A stretch of 64,000 nt of DNA from Mycolicibacterium anyangense (GTDB lineage Bacteria > Actinomycetota > Actinomycetes > Mycobacteriales > Mycobacteriaceae), in NCBI RefSeq assembly GCF_010731855.1, contig NZ_AP022620.1, positions 4,960,001 through 5,024,000 of the forward strand, given 5' to 3'. The first letter of the stretch is position 1, and each line of letters begins with the position of its first letter. The position numbers were made by a program, and so were the translations under genes. Positions 16,362-25,737 of the stretch are shown one piece after another. The notes beneath the pieces were generated by a model. The model was not told where the DNA came from. It made no database searches and saw only the letters and a program-made list of their open reading frames with translations.

Positions 16362-16895
16362 TCAACCCAGACTCAGCGTCAGCCGACCGCCGTGCGAATC
16401 CAGCTCCACCACATCGGGGCAGCGGCGCTGCAGTTCACCGATCAGCCGGGCCCGCAGGGTGTGGTCGGCCGCGGGGCAGCTCTCGCAGGCTCCCCCGAGG
16501 TGGATGCTCACCACGTCACCGTCCCGCGAGGCCTCGACCGAACCGCCGTGGGAGCGCACGAAGTCGCCGACCGAGCCGTCCAGCAGGTCAGCGACCACCC
16601 GCTCCAACACCTCCCCGGGCGCGGGCTCGACCACCCACTGATCCGGTGCCGCCAGGGCCTCGCGCACCGCCGCTGACACCGCGGGTCCGGCGGTCCGCCA
16701 GGACATCCCGTCGCGCAGCCACAGCCAGACGGCGGCTGGCTCCACCAGCCCAGCCGTCAGCGTGCCGTCGGCAAAGAGTCCGCCGAGCGAGCCCGGTGCG
16801 GACACCACCCGGCCGGTAGCAACCCCGTCGGTGCCGACCACCCAGCGCACCGCCTGCGGCTCGCCGCTGACTCGCTCGGCGTGCAGTGCGATCAC
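16362..16895 (-). CDS. NifU C-terminal-domain protein of the feo operon
   Basis: A 177-residue protein. The C-terminal 75 residues form a NifU-like domain with the Fe-S binding pair GACESC followed by PAADHTLR, as in Nfu scaffold proteins. The N-terminal 90 residues are not recognised. It starts at a GTG overlapping the FeoB stop by 3-4 bp, so it is the third gene of a feoA-feoB operon, where other bacteria carry FeoC. A role in taking imported ferrous iron into Fe-S clusters is a reasonable inference. A much longer in-frame reading upstream is antisense-frame noise across feoB. Confidence 0.82.
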   Translation of the reverse strand: MIALHAERVSGEPQAVRWVVGTDGVATGRVVSAPGSLGGLFADGTLTAGLVEPAAVWLWLRDGMSWRTAGPAVSAAVREALAAPDQWVVEPAPGEVLERVVADLLDGSVGDFVRSHGGSVEASRDGDVVSIHLGGACESCPAADHTLRARLIGELQRRCPDVVELDSHGGRLTLSLG

Positions 16896-18844
16896 CACAG
16901 CGCCGCCACGACCGAGCGCGCCGCGAACGCCAGCACCCAGGCCAGCACGAACATGTAGGCCCACGCGATCGCCGGCCACTTCCACGAACCGGTCTCGCGG
17001 CGCAGCACACCCACTGTCGACATGCACTGCAGCGCGAACATGAAGAACACCAGCAGGGCGGTGATGGTTGGTGCGTCGAAGAGCAGCCGGCCTTGTGACG
17101 GTCCGCTCTGCACCCGCATCTGGCGCAGCGAATCCGCCGGGTCCTCGGGATCCTGGGCGGCGGCGACCTGGCCCAGGGTCGCCACGAAGGTCTCCCGCGC
17201 GGCCAGCGAGGACAGCACGCCGATGTTGATCCGCCAGTCGAAGCCCAGCGGCGCGAACACCGGTTCCAGCGCCCGGCCCACCGAGGCGCCGTACGAGTGG
17301 TCCAGCACGTAGGCCGATACCGCCGCGGAGTCCGAGGTGTCGACACCGGCTGTGGCGATCTCGGCGTCGTGGCGCAGCGGCAGGTTCAGCAGCACCCACA
17401 GCAGCACCGTCGTCGCCAGGATGATCGAGGAGACCTTGCGCAGGAAGGCCGACGCGGCGGTCCACACCTCGGCGGCCACGGTCTTCAGCCGCGGCACCTG
17501 GTAGGGCGGCATCTCCATGTAGAACGGCAGCGCGGCGCCGCTGCGGGAGGTGAAGCGCTTGAACACCGCCGCCACCGTCATCGCCGACAGTGCGCCCAGC
17601 AGATACAGCGCGAACATCACCACACCGCGGGCGCTGAACGGCCCGATCTTGGCGTCGGCGCCCAGCAGCATGCTGATCAGCAGGATGTACACCGGCAGCC
17701 GCGCCGAGCAGGTCATCAGTGGCGCGCCCATCATGGTCGCCAACCTGTCCTTGGCCGACGGCAGCGATCGGGTCGCCATGATGCCGGGGATGGCGCACGC
17801 CACCGAGGACAGCAGGGCCACGAACGCGCGGCCCTCCAGACCGGCCCTGGCCATCACACGGTCCATCAGGAACGCCGCGCGCGCCAGGTAGCCGGTACCT
17901 TCCAGCAGCGCGATCAGCACGAACAGCAGCACGATCTGCGGCACGAACACCAGCACGCTGCCGACGCCGCCGATGATCGCCTGGGACAGGAACGCCGACA
18001 GCCACGACACGTGGACGTGCGCGGCCACCAGGTCGCCGAGCCAGCCGAAGAACTGTGCGACGTAGTCCTGCAACGGGGCGGCGACGGTGAAGATGGTCTG
18101 GAAGAAGACGAACATCGTCAGCAGGAAGATCAGGGTGCCGGCGACCGGGTGCAGCAGCACCGCGTCGATGCGGCGGGTCCGGTGATCGAGGTCGGGCACT
18201 TCGTAGCCCGCGGCGGCCAGCACCGAGTCCACCCAGGCCGTCACCTCGGCGATGTCGGTGGGCGGCAGCACCACCGGCGTACTCCACGCCTCGTGGTCGG
18301 CCATGGCCGCGCGCAGCGCCTCCACCCCATCCCGATGCCCGGCCACCACCGGCACCACTGGGACGCCGAGCGCGCGGCTCAGCGCCCTGACGTCGAGCGT
18401 GCCGCGGCGCCGGGCCAGGTCGTCGGTGAACGTCAGCACCACACAGACCGGCAGCCCGGTCTGCAGCAGTTGGGCCAACAAGCCCAGCGAGCGGCGCAGC
18501 GTGGTGGCGTTGAGCAGAACCAACAGCGCATCGGGAACGTCGACGCGGCTGTTGAGCTGGTCGGTGTCGAGGACGTCGACGACGATCTGCTCGTCGGGGC
18601 TGATCGGATCCAGGCTGTAGGTGCCGGGGAGGTCCTCGACGACGACGGTCTGCTCACCGAGCCGCATCCGGCCCTCGAAGCGGGCCACGGTGACGCCCGG
18701 GTAGTTGCCGGTCTTGGCGTGCAGGCCGGTCATCGCGTTGAACAGGGTGGTCTTGCCCGAGTTGGGGCTGCCGACGACCGCGAAGCGGGTCAGCCCGACG
18801 TTGGCCTCGGCGGTTCCCCCGCCATGGTGGTGATGTCCGCTCAC
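16892..18844 (-). CDS. feoB: Ferrous iron transporter FeoB
   Basis: A 650-residue Fe(II) permease with an N-terminal G domain. A His cluster (residues 4-7) opens the protein. G1 is GSPNSGKT (25-32), G3 is DLPG (71-74). The G4 position, normally NMxD, reads TFTD (138-141), so the guanine-contacting Asn is replaced by Thr. The membrane part has the two Gate-type repeats, including ALLSSVACAIPGIMATR and TCSARLPVYILL with the conserved Cys. It lies between feoA and a NifU-domain gene with 4-bp overlaps on each side. Somewhat shorter than E. coli FeoB, within family range. Confidence 0.93.
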   Translation of the reverse strand: MSGHHHHGGGTAEANVGLTRFAVVGSPNSGKTTLFNAMTGLHAKTGNYPGVTVARFEGRMRLGEQTVVVEDLPGTYSLDPISPDEQIVVDVLDTDQLNSRVDVPDALLVLLNATTLRRSLGLLAQLLQTGLPVCVVLTFTDDLARRRGTLDVRALSRALGVPVVPVVAGHRDGVEALRAAMADHEAWSTPVVLPPTDIAEVTAWVDSVLAAAGYEVPDLDHRTRRIDAVLLHPVAGTLIFLLTMFVFFQTIFTVAAPLQDYVAQFFGWLGDLVAAHVHVSWLSAFLSQAIIGGVGSVLVFVPQIVLLFVLIALLEGTGYLARAAFLMDRVMARAGLEGRAFVALLSSVACAIPGIMATRSLPSAKDRLATMMGAPLMTCSARLPVYILLISMLLGADAKIGPFSARGVVMFALYLLGALSAMTVAAVFKRFTSRSGAALPFYMEMPPYQVPRLKTVAAEVWTAASAFLRKVSSIILATTVLLWVLLNLPLRHDAEIATAGVDTSDSAAVSAYVLDHSYGASVGRALEPVFAPLGFDWRINIGVLSSLAARETFVATLGQVAAAQDPEDPADSLRQMRVQSGPSQGRLLFDAPTITALLVFFMFALQCMSTVGVLRRETGSWKWPAIAWAYMFVLAWVLAFAARSVVAALW

Positions 18845-19146
18845 CTGACCCGTTCCACATGGATGCAGCGCGACTGGGTGGTGCGCAGGGCGATTTCGTA
18901 GTCACCGACCCGGAAGATCACCGGGTCACGCAGCGGAGCGCGGCGCACCATGGTGACCTCGATGCCGGGGACGATGCCGAGATCGAAGAACCGGCGGGCG
19001 GTGCTGGCAGCGACTTCGTCGCCGTAGCCGACGACCGTGGCTCGCTGGCCGCGCTCGAGGTCGGCGAGGGTGACGGTGGCAGCGGCATCCACCTCGGAGC
19101 CGGACGCCAGCTGGCGTCGGCTCATACGGTCGGATACCGAAGACAC
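18841..19146 (-). CDS. feoA: FeoA-domain protein
   Basis: A 101-residue SH3-like FeoA protein that supports FeoB. Conserved features are TLADLERGQRATVVGY, RFFDLGIVPGIEVTMVRRAPLRDP and IALR near the end. The GTG at 19146 has no ribosome site but TATTCT (19159-19154) lies 7 bp before it, so a leaderless message is possible; the ATG at 19125 is an alternative. First gene of feoA-feoB-nifU-like. No recognisable IdeR iron box was seen upstream. Confidence 0.88.
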   Translation of the reverse strand: MSSVSDRMSRRQLASGSEVDAAATVTLADLERGQRATVVGYGDEVAASTARRFFDLGIVPGIEVTMVRRAPLRDPVIFRVGDYEIALRTTQSRCIHVERVR

Positions 19147-19281
19147 GGCTACGAGAATATGCGTACCCGTCAGTGCGGTTCCTGTGAGTGACCCGTCGGG
19201 CAGGGCCCGACTTCGCGACCTCGGTCCGGGAATTTCTCGCCCCCCGTCATGTGTTCAGACGAGTGCACGCTTATGTAACGT

Positions 19282-19297
19282 TGTTCTATAAGGAACA
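19282..19297. promoter_or_regulatory. TGTTC-N6-GAACA inverted repeat, candidate TetR operator
   Basis: TGTTC (19282-19286) and GAACA (19293-19297) form a dyad 27 bp upstream of the hydrolase start. The co-transcribed gene after the hydrolase encodes a TetR regulator. Assignment is by position only. Confidence 0.45.
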
Positions 19298-19324
19298 GCG
19301 ACGTCTTGACGGGAGGACCACCTC

Positions 19325-20128
19325 ATGACCACCAACGTCGTCTTCATCCACGGATTGTGGGTCGCCGCCACGGCTTGGCAGCCGTGGATCGACCACTTCG
19401 CCGCCCAGGGCTACCAGGCCATCGCCCCGGCCTGGCCGGGTGAACATGAAACCGTCGCCGCCACCCGCGAAAACCCTTCGGATCAAGCGGGTTTCGGCAT
19501 CGACGAGCTGACCGACCACTTCGCGAAGATCCTCGGCCAGTTCGATACCCCGCCGGTGGTCATCGGGCACTCCTTCGGCGGGCTGATCGCCCAGAAGCTG
19601 CTCGGCCAGAACAAGGCCGCTGCCGCCGTCGCTATCGATCCCGCCCCGATCAAGGGCGTCAAGCCGCTGCCGATCGCACAGCTGCGCTCGGCCTTCCCGG
19701 TCCTGGGCAACCCGCTCAACCGTGGCCGCGCCAAAGGGCTTACCCAGGCGCAGTGGCGCTACGGATTCGGCAATGCGCTGACTCCCGCCGAGTCGGATGC
19801 GCTGTGGGATCAGTGGTCGATCCCGTCGCCGGCCAAGCCGTTGTTCCAGGCCGCGGTCGCGAACTTCGCCCCGAACTCGCCGGCGAAGGTCGACACCGCC
19901 AACAGCGCTCGTGGGCCGTTGTTGATCACCGCGGGCACCGCCGACCACACCGTGCCCTACGTCAGCGCCAAGGCCGCACATGGCTTGTACCGGAAATCGG
20001 ATGCGATCACCGACTTCCACGCGTTCGACGGTCGCGGCCACTCGCTGACCATCGATGCGGGGTGGCGTGAGGTTGCCGACACCACGCTGGCCTGGCTGGC
20101 CGACCGGGGTGCCGCCGGCCGGTCATGA
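19325..20128 (+). CDS. Alpha/beta hydrolase
   Basis: A 267-residue single-domain hydrolase. The oxyanion HG is in FIHGLW (about 8-13). The nucleophile elbow is GHSFGG with Ser at about 83, and the catalytic His is in GRGHSLT near residue 240; an acidic residue in GTADHTVPY completes the triad. There is no signal peptide. GGGAGG precedes the ATG. It overlaps the following TetR gene by 4 bp, so hydrolase and regulator form one unit. Substrate unknown; family includes esterases and non-haem peroxidases. Confidence 0.88.
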   Translation: MTTNVVFIHGLWVAATAWQPWIDHFAAQGYQAIAPAWPGEHETVAATRENPSDQAGFGIDELTDHFAKILGQFDTPPVVIGHSFGGLIAQKLLGQNKAAAAVAIDPAPIKGVKPLPIAQLRSAFPVLGNPLNRGRAKGLTQAQWRYGFGNALTPAESDALWDQWSIPSPAKPLFQAAVANFAPNSPAKVDTANSARGPLLITAGTADHTVPYVSAKAAHGLYRKSDAITDFHAFDGRGHSLTIDAGWREVADTTLAWLADRGAAGRS

Positions 20129-20712
20129 CGAGAACACCGCGACGGCGGCGCACCGCCAGCGAACAGGTCTCGGCCGTGGTTCTACACGCGGCCGAGACCG
20201 TGCTGGATCGCGACGGGACGCCCGGTGTCACGATTCGCGCCGTCGCCCATGAAGCCGATGTCGCGCCCATGAGCGTCTACAACCGGTTCGCGAACAAGGA
20301 AGCCCTGCTGGCTGCGCTGGCGATGCGGGCGCTCGACGACCTCGACGTCGTCATCGAGAAGCCGTCCGATGGCGCTCCCGTGGAACGGTTTCGCCAGGCC
20401 TGCCGCAACTACCGCAGCTACGCGCTGAGCCACCCCGCCCGGTACGGGTTGATCTTCTCGAACGGAAGCCCGCTGGCGGACCAGACGTCGGCCGCGGCAG
20501 CCCACGGGCGGCCCGTCTTCGGCGTGCTGGTGGATTTGGTCCGCGCCTTCGCCACCGGTGCGGCGGCCAAGAATCCGACCGAAGCCGCCCAGGCCGTCTG
20601 GAGTGCGGTGCACGGCGCCGTCACCATCGAGATCGCCGGAATCGGGCAAACGCCCGAACCCGCCGCCAGCTTCGAGCATCTGCTTGATCTGTTGGTCGCC
20701 GGGCTGGGGTGA
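20125..20712 (+). CDS. TetR-family regulator (C-terminal TetR_C_33-like)
   Basis: A 195-residue TetR protein with HTH at about 30-55 ([27 protein letters not shown]). The C-terminal domain begins with an [20 protein letters not shown] motif typical of one large actinobacterial subgroup. Coupled to the hydrolase gene by 4 bp; likely represses it through the dyad at 19282-19297. Confidence 0.86.
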   Translation: MTRTPRRRRTASEQVSAVVLHAAETVLDRDGTPGVTIRAVAHEADVAPMSVYNRFANKEALLAALAMRALDDLDVVIEKPSDGAPVERFRQACRNYRSYALSHPARYGLIFSNGSPLADQTSAAAAHGRPVFGVLVDLVRAFATGAAAKNPTEAAQAVWSAVHGAVTIEIAGIGQTPEPAASFEHLLDLLVAGLG

Positions 20713-20780
20713 ACAGGCTGGTCAGCGGGCTGCTACACCCTGTAGTTGACCACCCCGGCCGGGCTGGGACACTGGTGGCC

Positions 20781-22097
20781 ATGAGCAGTACGGATCAGGC
20801 CGCCCCGACCGCCGCCTCGGCGCGGCTGTTCGCGCAGGCCTGCGAGGTCATTCCCGGCGGGGTGAACTCCCCGGTGCGGGCTTTCAACTCGGTAGGCGGC
20901 ACGCCGCGCTACATCACCTCGGCCAACGGCTACTGGCTGACCGACGCCGACGGCAACCGCTACATCGACCTGGTGTGCTCGTGGGGGCCGATGATCCTCG
21001 GCCACGCCCACCCGGCCGTCGTCGAGGCGGTGCAGCGGGCCGCCGCCGACGGGTTGTCGTTCGGGGCGCCGACGCCGGGGGAGACCGACCTGGCTGCCGA
21101 GATCGTGGCGCGGATGGCGCCGGTGGAGCGGGTACGGCTGGTGAACTCCGGCACCGAGGCCACCATGAGTGCGGTGCGCCTGGCCCGAGGGTTCACCGGC
21201 CGCTCCAAGGTGATCAAGTTCTCCGGCTGCTACCACGGGCACGTGGACGCCCTGCTGGCCGACGCCGGCTCCGGCGTGGCGACGCTGGGGCTGCCGTCCT
21301 CACCCGGGGTCACCGGTGCCACCGCTGCCGACACGATCGTGTTGCCCTACAACGACATTGCTGCGGTTGAGGAGACCTTTACGAAATTCGGCGACACCAT
21401 CGCCGCGGTCATCACCGAAGCCAGCCCGGGCAATATGGGTGCCGTGGCACCGCTGCCGGGCTACAACGTCGCGCTGCGCCGCATCACCGCCGAGCACGGC
21501 GCACTGCTGATCATGGATGAGGTGATGACGGGCTTCCGGATCAGCCGAAGTGGTTGGTACGGGGTCGATCCCGTGGACGCCGACCTGTTCACCTTCGGCA
21601 AGGTGATGAGTGGTGGACTGCCCGCCGCCGCGTTCGGCGGGCGCCGCGACGTGATGGAGCGGCTGGCCCCGCTGGGGCCGGTGTACCAGGCCGGGACGCT
21701 GTCGGGTAACCCGGTGGCGGTGGCCGCCGGGCTCGCGACCCTGCGCAACGCCGACGACGCGGTGTACGCGAAGCTCAACGTCAACTCCGACCGGCTGGCC
21801 GCACTGCTCACCGACGCGCTCACCGAGGCCGGGGTCATCCATCAGGTGGCGCGGGCGGGCAGCTTCCTGTCGGTGTTCTTCACCGACGAGCCGGTCACCG
21901 ACTTCGCCTCGGCGCGGGCCAGCCAGACCTGGCGGTTCCCGGCGTTCTTCCACGCACTGCTCGCCGGTGGGGTGTACGCGCCGCCGAGCGCATTCGAAAC
22001 CTGGTTCGTCTCCGCGGCTTTGGATGACGACGCCTTCGATCGGATTGCCGCGGCGCTGCCGGCGGCGGCGCGTGCTGCCGCGGAGGCCAAGCCATGA
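20781..22097 (+). CDS. hemL: Glutamate-1-semialdehyde 2,1-aminomutase HemL
   Basis: A 438-residue PLP enzyme making 5-aminolevulinate from glutamate-1-semialdehyde in tetrapyrrole synthesis (C5 pathway), cytoplasmic. Diagnostic segments: [13 protein letters not shown] near the N-terminus, [35 protein letters not shown] and the cofactor Lys in [11 protein letters not shown]. The ATG at 20781 was chosen since a GTG at 20709 would overlap the TetR stop and add a non-homologous leader. Starts the hemL-phosphatase-ccs run, equivalent to Rv0524-Rv0529: haem supply next to cytochrome c assembly. Confidence 0.95.
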   Translation: MSSTDQAAPTAASARLFAQACEVIPGGVNSPVRAFNSVGGTPRYITSANGYWLTDADGNRYIDLVCSWGPMILGHAHPAVVEAVQRAAADGLSFGAPTPGETDLAAEIVARMAPVERVRLVNSGTEATMSAVRLARGFTGRSKVIKFSGCYHGHVDALLADAGSGVATLGLPSSPGVTGATAADTIVLPYNDIAAVEETFTKFGDTIAAVITEASPGNMGAVAPLPGYNVALRRITAEHGALLIMDEVMTGFRISRSGWYGVDPVDADLFTFGKVMSGGLPAAAFGGRRDVMERLAPLGPVYQAGTLSGNPVAVAAGLATLRNADDAVYAKLNVNSDRLAALLTDALTEAGVIHQVARAGSFLSVFFTDEPVTDFASARASQTWRFPAFFHALLAGGVYAPPSAFETWFVSAALDDDAFDRIAAALPAAARAAAEAKP

Positions 22098-22735
22098 GCG
22101 ATCGGACCCAGGCCGATGCGCCGGCCGCGAGCGTCCGGACGACCGTGCACGTCATGCGCCATGGCGAGGTCTACAACCCGCAAGGCATTCTCTACGGGCG
22201 GCTACCGGATTTCCATCTCTCCGACCGCGGCCGTGCCCAGGCCGAGGCGGTGGCCAGCTGGCTGGCCAGCCGCGACATCGTCTATGTGGTGGCCTCACCG
22301 CTGGAGCGCGCGCAGGAGACTGCCGCGCCGATCGCAGCCCACCACGGTCTGGCGGTCGACGTCGACGGGGAACTCATCGAGTCGCTCAACGTGTTTCAGG
22401 GTGAGAAGGTCTCGCCGGGGGACGGTGCGCTACGGGATCCGCGCAACTGGTGGCACCTGCGCAACCCGCGCCAGCCGTCCTGGGGCGAGCCCTACCACCA
22501 GATCGCGGTGCGCATGAAGGCCGCCGTGGACCGGGCCCGGGAAAAGGCCAGCGGCCACGAGGCGGTGTGCGTCAGCCACCAGCTTCCGGTCGAGACGCTG
22601 CGCCGTGCGATGAATGACCAACCGCTGCATCATTTCCCGACTCGGCGGTTGTGCAACCTGGCGTCGCTGACGTCGTTCTACTTCGACGGCGACGACTACG
22701 TCGGCTGGGGTTACGCGGAGCTCGGCGGGCGGTGA
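22094..22735 (+). CDS. Histidine phosphatase family protein (Rv0525-like)
   Basis: A 213-residue phosphoglycerate-mutase-superfamily protein. The phosphohistidine motif is MRHGEVYN (His about 19), and the second catalytic His is in [10 protein letters not shown] at about 160. The overlap with hemL is 4 bp and with the thioredoxin gene 4 bp. Substrate unknown; the position between hemL and the cytochrome c maturation genes is conserved in mycobacteria as I recall it. Confidence 0.86.
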   Translation: MSDRTQADAPAASVRTTVHVMRHGEVYNPQGILYGRLPDFHLSDRGRAQAEAVASWLASRDIVYVVASPLERAQETAAPIAAHHGLAVDVDGELIESLNVFQGEKVSPGDGALRDPRNWWHLRNPRQPSWGEPYHQIAVRMKAAVDRAREKASGHEAVCVSHQLPVETLRRAMNDQPLHHFPTRRLCNLASLTSFYFDGDDYVGWGYAELGGR

Positions 22736-23334
22736 AGCGGCTGGCGGTCTTCCTGGTGGCGGCGGCGCTGTTGGCCGGCTGCTCCACCGGCGACGACGCC
22801 GTCGCCCAGGGCGGGACGTTCGAGTTCGTCGCGCCGGGCGGCAAGACCGATATCTTCTACGACCCGCCGGCCAGTCGCGGTACGCCCGGTCCGCTGTCGG
22901 GTCCGGAGCTGATGGACCCGTCGAAGACCGTCTCGCTCAAAGATTTCGCAGGCAAGGTCGTCGTCGTCAACGTCTGGGGTCAGTGGTGTGGCCCGTGTCG
23001 CTCGGAGATCACCCAACTGGAGAAGGTCTATGACCAGACCCGTGACCTCGGGGTGGCGTTCCTGGGAATCGACGTGCGCGACAACGACATCAGCGCGCCG
23101 CAGGACTTCGTCGTCGACCGTAAGGTGAGCTTCCCGTCCATCTACGACCCGGCGATGCGCACCATGATCGCCTTCGGCGGCAAGTATCCCACCACCGTCA
23201 TCCCGTCCACCGTCGTCCTCGACCGCGAGCATCGGGTGGCCGCGGTGTTCCTGCGTGAACTGCTCGCCGAGGACCTGCTGCCCGTGGTGCAGCGCCTCGC
23301 GGCGGAACCGGCACCGAAACCTGCCGCACCATGA
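22732..23334 (+). CDS. TlpA/ResA-like thioredoxin lipoprotein
   Basis: A 200-residue extracytoplasmic thiol-disulfide protein. The signal peptide ends in LLAGC with lipidated Cys17. The thioredoxin domain has the active site WCGPC (Cys86, Cys89) and the cis-Pro region TTVIPST. It begins at a GTG overlapping the phosphatase stop. In system II cytochrome c maturation such a protein, fed by CcdA, keeps the haem-binding CxxCH thiols reduced. It is the Rv0526 equivalent. Confidence 0.9.
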   Translation: MKRLAVFLVAAALLAGCSTGDDAVAQGGTFEFVAPGGKTDIFYDPPASRGTPGPLSGPELMDPSKTVSLKDFAGKVVVVNVWGQWCGPCRSEITQLEKVYDQTRDLGVAFLGIDVRDNDISAPQDFVVDRKVSFPSIYDPAMRTMIAFGGKYPTTVIPSTVVLDREHRVAAVFLRELLAEDLLPVVQRLAAEPAPKPAAP

Positions 23335-24110
23335 CCGGATTCGCGCAGACCGCCGCCGCGGGCCCGCTGCTGCTGGCCCTCGGTGTCTGCGTGCTCGCCG
23401 GGCTGGTGTCGTTCGCGTCGCCCTGCGTGGTCCCACTGGTGCCCGGCTACCTGTCCTATCTGGCCGCCGTCGTCGGGGTCGACGATCTCGACGCGGCCAC
23501 CGGGCAGGTGGCGATCAAGACCCAGCGCTGGCGGGTGGCCGGGTCGGCGCTGCTCTTCGTCGCCGGCTTCACCGCGGTGTTCGTGCTCGGCACCGTGGCC
23601 GTGCTGGGGATGACGACCACGCTGATCACCAATCAGATTCTGCTGCAACGGGTCGGCGGCGTGCTGACCATCCTGATGGGGCTGGTGTTCATCGGGTTCG
23701 TCCCCGCCCTGCAGCGCCAGGCCCGGTTCACCCCGCGCCGGCTCGCCGGGGTGGCCGGTGCGCCGCTGCTGGGTGCGGTGTTCGGGTTGGGCTGGACACC
23801 GTGCCTGGGGCCGACCCTGACCGGGGTGATCACCGTCGCCTCGGCCACCGACGGTGCCAACGTGGCCCGCGGGGTGGTGCTGGTGATCGCCTACTGTCTG
23901 GGCCTGGGGATCCCGTTCGTGCTGCTGGCCCTCGGATCAGGCTGGGCGGTCAACGGATTCGGGTGGCTGCGCCGCCACACCCGGGCCATCCAGATCTTCG
24001 GCGGCCTGCTGCTGATCGCCGTCGGCCTGGCCCTGGTCACCGGACTGTGGAACGACTTCATCTCCTGGGTGCGCGACGCGTTCGTCTCCGATGTGAGGCT
24101 GCCGATATGA
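23331..24110 (+). CDS. ccdA: CcdA-family thiol-disulfide membrane protein
   Basis: A 259-residue membrane protein with six or seven helices. The two redox Cys are in SPCVVPLVPGYLSYL and in GLGWTPCLGPTLT, the DsbD-like paired motif. It carries electrons from cytoplasmic thioredoxin to the outside TlpA-like protein. It overlaps both neighbours by 4 bp. Confidence 0.93.
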   Translation: MTGFAQTAAAGPLLLALGVCVLAGLVSFASPCVVPLVPGYLSYLAAVVGVDDLDAATGQVAIKTQRWRVAGSALLFVAGFTAVFVLGTVAVLGMTTTLITNQILLQRVGGVLTILMGLVFIGFVPALQRQARFTPRRLAGVAGAPLLGAVFGLGWTPCLGPTLTGVITVASATDGANVARGVVLVIAYCLGLGIPFVLLALGSGWAVNGFGWLRRHTRAIQIFGGLLLIAVGLALVTGLWNDFISWVRDAFVSDVRLPI

Positions 24111-25735
24111 CCACCACCTCCCCGCGAGCAGACGCACAATCGCACAAATCGGGCTCTCCGGGTGCGATTATGCGTCTGCTCGTCGGGTGGCTGCGGGCCG
24201 GCTGGCGTGCCCTGACCTCGATGGGCACCGCTCTGGTGCTGCTGTTCCTGCTCGCGCTTGCTGCTGTCCCCGGCGCACTGCTGCCGCAGCGCAGCCTCAA
24301 TGACGCCAAGGTCGAGCAGTACCTCGCCGACCACACGATCATCGGGCCGTGGCTGAACCGGCTGCAGTTCTTCGAGGTGTTCTCCAGTTTCTGGTTCACC
24401 TCGATCTACGTGCTGCTGTTCATCTCACTGGTCGGCTGCCTCACTCCGCGGATGCTCGACCATGTCCGCACCCTGCGCTCCACCCCGGTGCCCGCCCCGC
24501 GCAATCTCTCCCGGCTACCGAAGTTCGCCAGCGCCGAGGTGGCCGGCACTCCGGAGTCGGTGGCCGCCGACATCAGCGGACGGCTCGGCGGCTGGCGGCG
24601 GGTCGTCCGCCAGGACGGCGAGGTCACAGAGATATCGGCCGAGAAGGGCTACCTGCGGGAGTTCGGCAACATCGTCTTCCACTTCTCGCTGCTGGGCCTG
24701 CTGGTGGCGATCGCCGTCGGCAAGCTGTTCGGCTACGAGGGCAACGTCATCGTCATCGCCAACGGCGGCCCAGGTTTCTGCTCGGCCTCCCCGGCCGCCT
24801 TCGACTCGTTCCGCGCCGGCAACAGCGTCGACGGCACCTCGCTGTATCCGATGTGCATCAAGGTCAACGACTTTCAGGCCCGCTACCTGCCGGGAGGGCA
24901 GGCCACCTCGTTCGCCTCGAACATCGACTATCAGGCCGGCGATGACCTGGCGACCGGCACCTGGCGGCCGTACCGCCTCGAGGTCAACCACCCGCTGCGC
25001 ATCGGCGGTGACCGGGTGTACCTGCAGGGCCACGGCTATGCCCCGACCTTCACCGTCACCTTTCCCAACGGGCAGAAACGCACCCAGACCCTGCAGTGGC
25101 GGCCCGACGATCCGCGCACGCTGCTGTCCTCGGGCGTGATCCGCGTCGACCCGCCCGGCGGCATGTATCCGGATGCCACCGAGCGCCGCAAGCACCAGCT
25201 CGCGATCATGGGCCTGTTCGCCCCGACCGCCGAGTTCGACGGCACCCTGCTGTCGTCGAGCTACCCCGCACTCAACGACCCGGCCGTCGCCATCGACATC
25301 TACCGTGGTGACACCGGGCTGGACAGCGGACGCCCGCAGTCGCTGTTCACCCTCGACCACCGGCTGCTCGAGCAGAAGCGGCTGACCAAGGTCAAGCGCA
25401 TCAATCTGCGCCAGGGGGAACAGGTGCGGCTCGACGACGGCACCGTGGTCAGGTTCGACAGTGCCACCCCGTTCGTCAACCTGCAGGTGTCCCACGACCC
25501 GGGCCAGGTGTGGGTGCTGGTGTTCGCCATGTCGATGATGGCCGGCCTGCTGGTCTCCCTGATCGTGCGCCGCCGGCGGGTGTGGGCCAGGATTGAACCC
25601 GCATCCCAGCCCGGTACGGTGAGTGTCGAGCTGGGCGGTCTGGCCCGCACCGACAACTCCGGGTGGGGCAGCGAGTTCGAGAAGCTCACGGAGCGGTTGT
25701 TGACGGACGCGGCGCCGTCGAAAGAGAAGGTCTGA
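24107..25735 (+). CDS. Cytochrome c biogenesis protein ResB/Ccs1
   Basis: A 542-residue ResB/Ccs1 protein, the partner of CcsA in haem export and ligation. TM helices lie near 36-58, 90-110, 180-200 and 470-490, with a large outside domain between the third and fourth. The first 20 residues are encoded within a near-perfect DNA palindrome (24125-24182), so this N-terminal tail is probably a repeat-derived extension; an in-frame ATG at 24170 within the right arm could also serve as a start. Overlaps ccdA by 4 bp. Rv0528 equivalent. Confidence 0.9.
   Translation: MTTTSPRADAQSHKSGSPGAIMRLLVGWLRAGWRALTSMGTALVLLFLLALAAVPGALLPQRSLNDAKVEQYLADHTIIGPWLNRLQFFEVFSSFWFTSIYVLLFISLVGCLTPRMLDHVRTLRSTPVPAPRNLSRLPKFASAEVAGTPESVAADISGRLGGWRRVVRQDGEVTEISAEKGYLREFGNIVFHFSLLGLLVAIAVGKLFGYEGNVIVIANGGPGFCSASPAAFDSFRAGNSVDGTSLYPMCIKVNDFQARYLPGGQATSFASNIDYQAGDDLATGTWRPYRLEVNHPLRIGGDRVYLQGHGYAPTFTVTFPNGQKRTQTLQWRPDDPRTLLSSGVIRVDPPGGMYPDATERRKHQLAIMGLFAPTAEFDGTLLSSSYPALNDPAVAIDIYRGDTGLDSGRPQSLFTLDHRLLEQKRLTKVKRINLRQGEQVRLDDGTVVRFDSATPFVNLQVSHDPGQVWVLVFAMSMMAGLLVSLIVRRRRVWARIEPASQPGTVSVELGGLARTDNSGWGSEFEKLTERLLTDAAPSKEKV
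24125..24182. repeat. 20-bp-arm inverted repeat inside the 5' end of ccs1
   Basis: Left arm 24125-24144 and right arm 24163-24182 (key sequence CGAGCAGACGCA / TGCGTCTGCTCG) pair with one mismatch around an 18-base loop. It encodes residues 7-25 of the ResB protein. Palindromes with this GAGCAGACGCA core are, as I recall, dispersed in mycobacterial genomes; here one seems to have been captured as coding sequence. Confidence 0.8.
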
Positions 25736-25737
25736 GC

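Noticed and set aside
17297..18901. Plus-strand open frame of over 500 codons across feoB
   Set aside because: Composition is His/Gln/Arg-rich with no domain; FeoB on the other strand explains the region.
20709..20780. GTG start giving a longer HemL
   Set aside because: It overlaps the TetR stop and adds residues unlike the HemL N-terminus, which begins properly at 20781.
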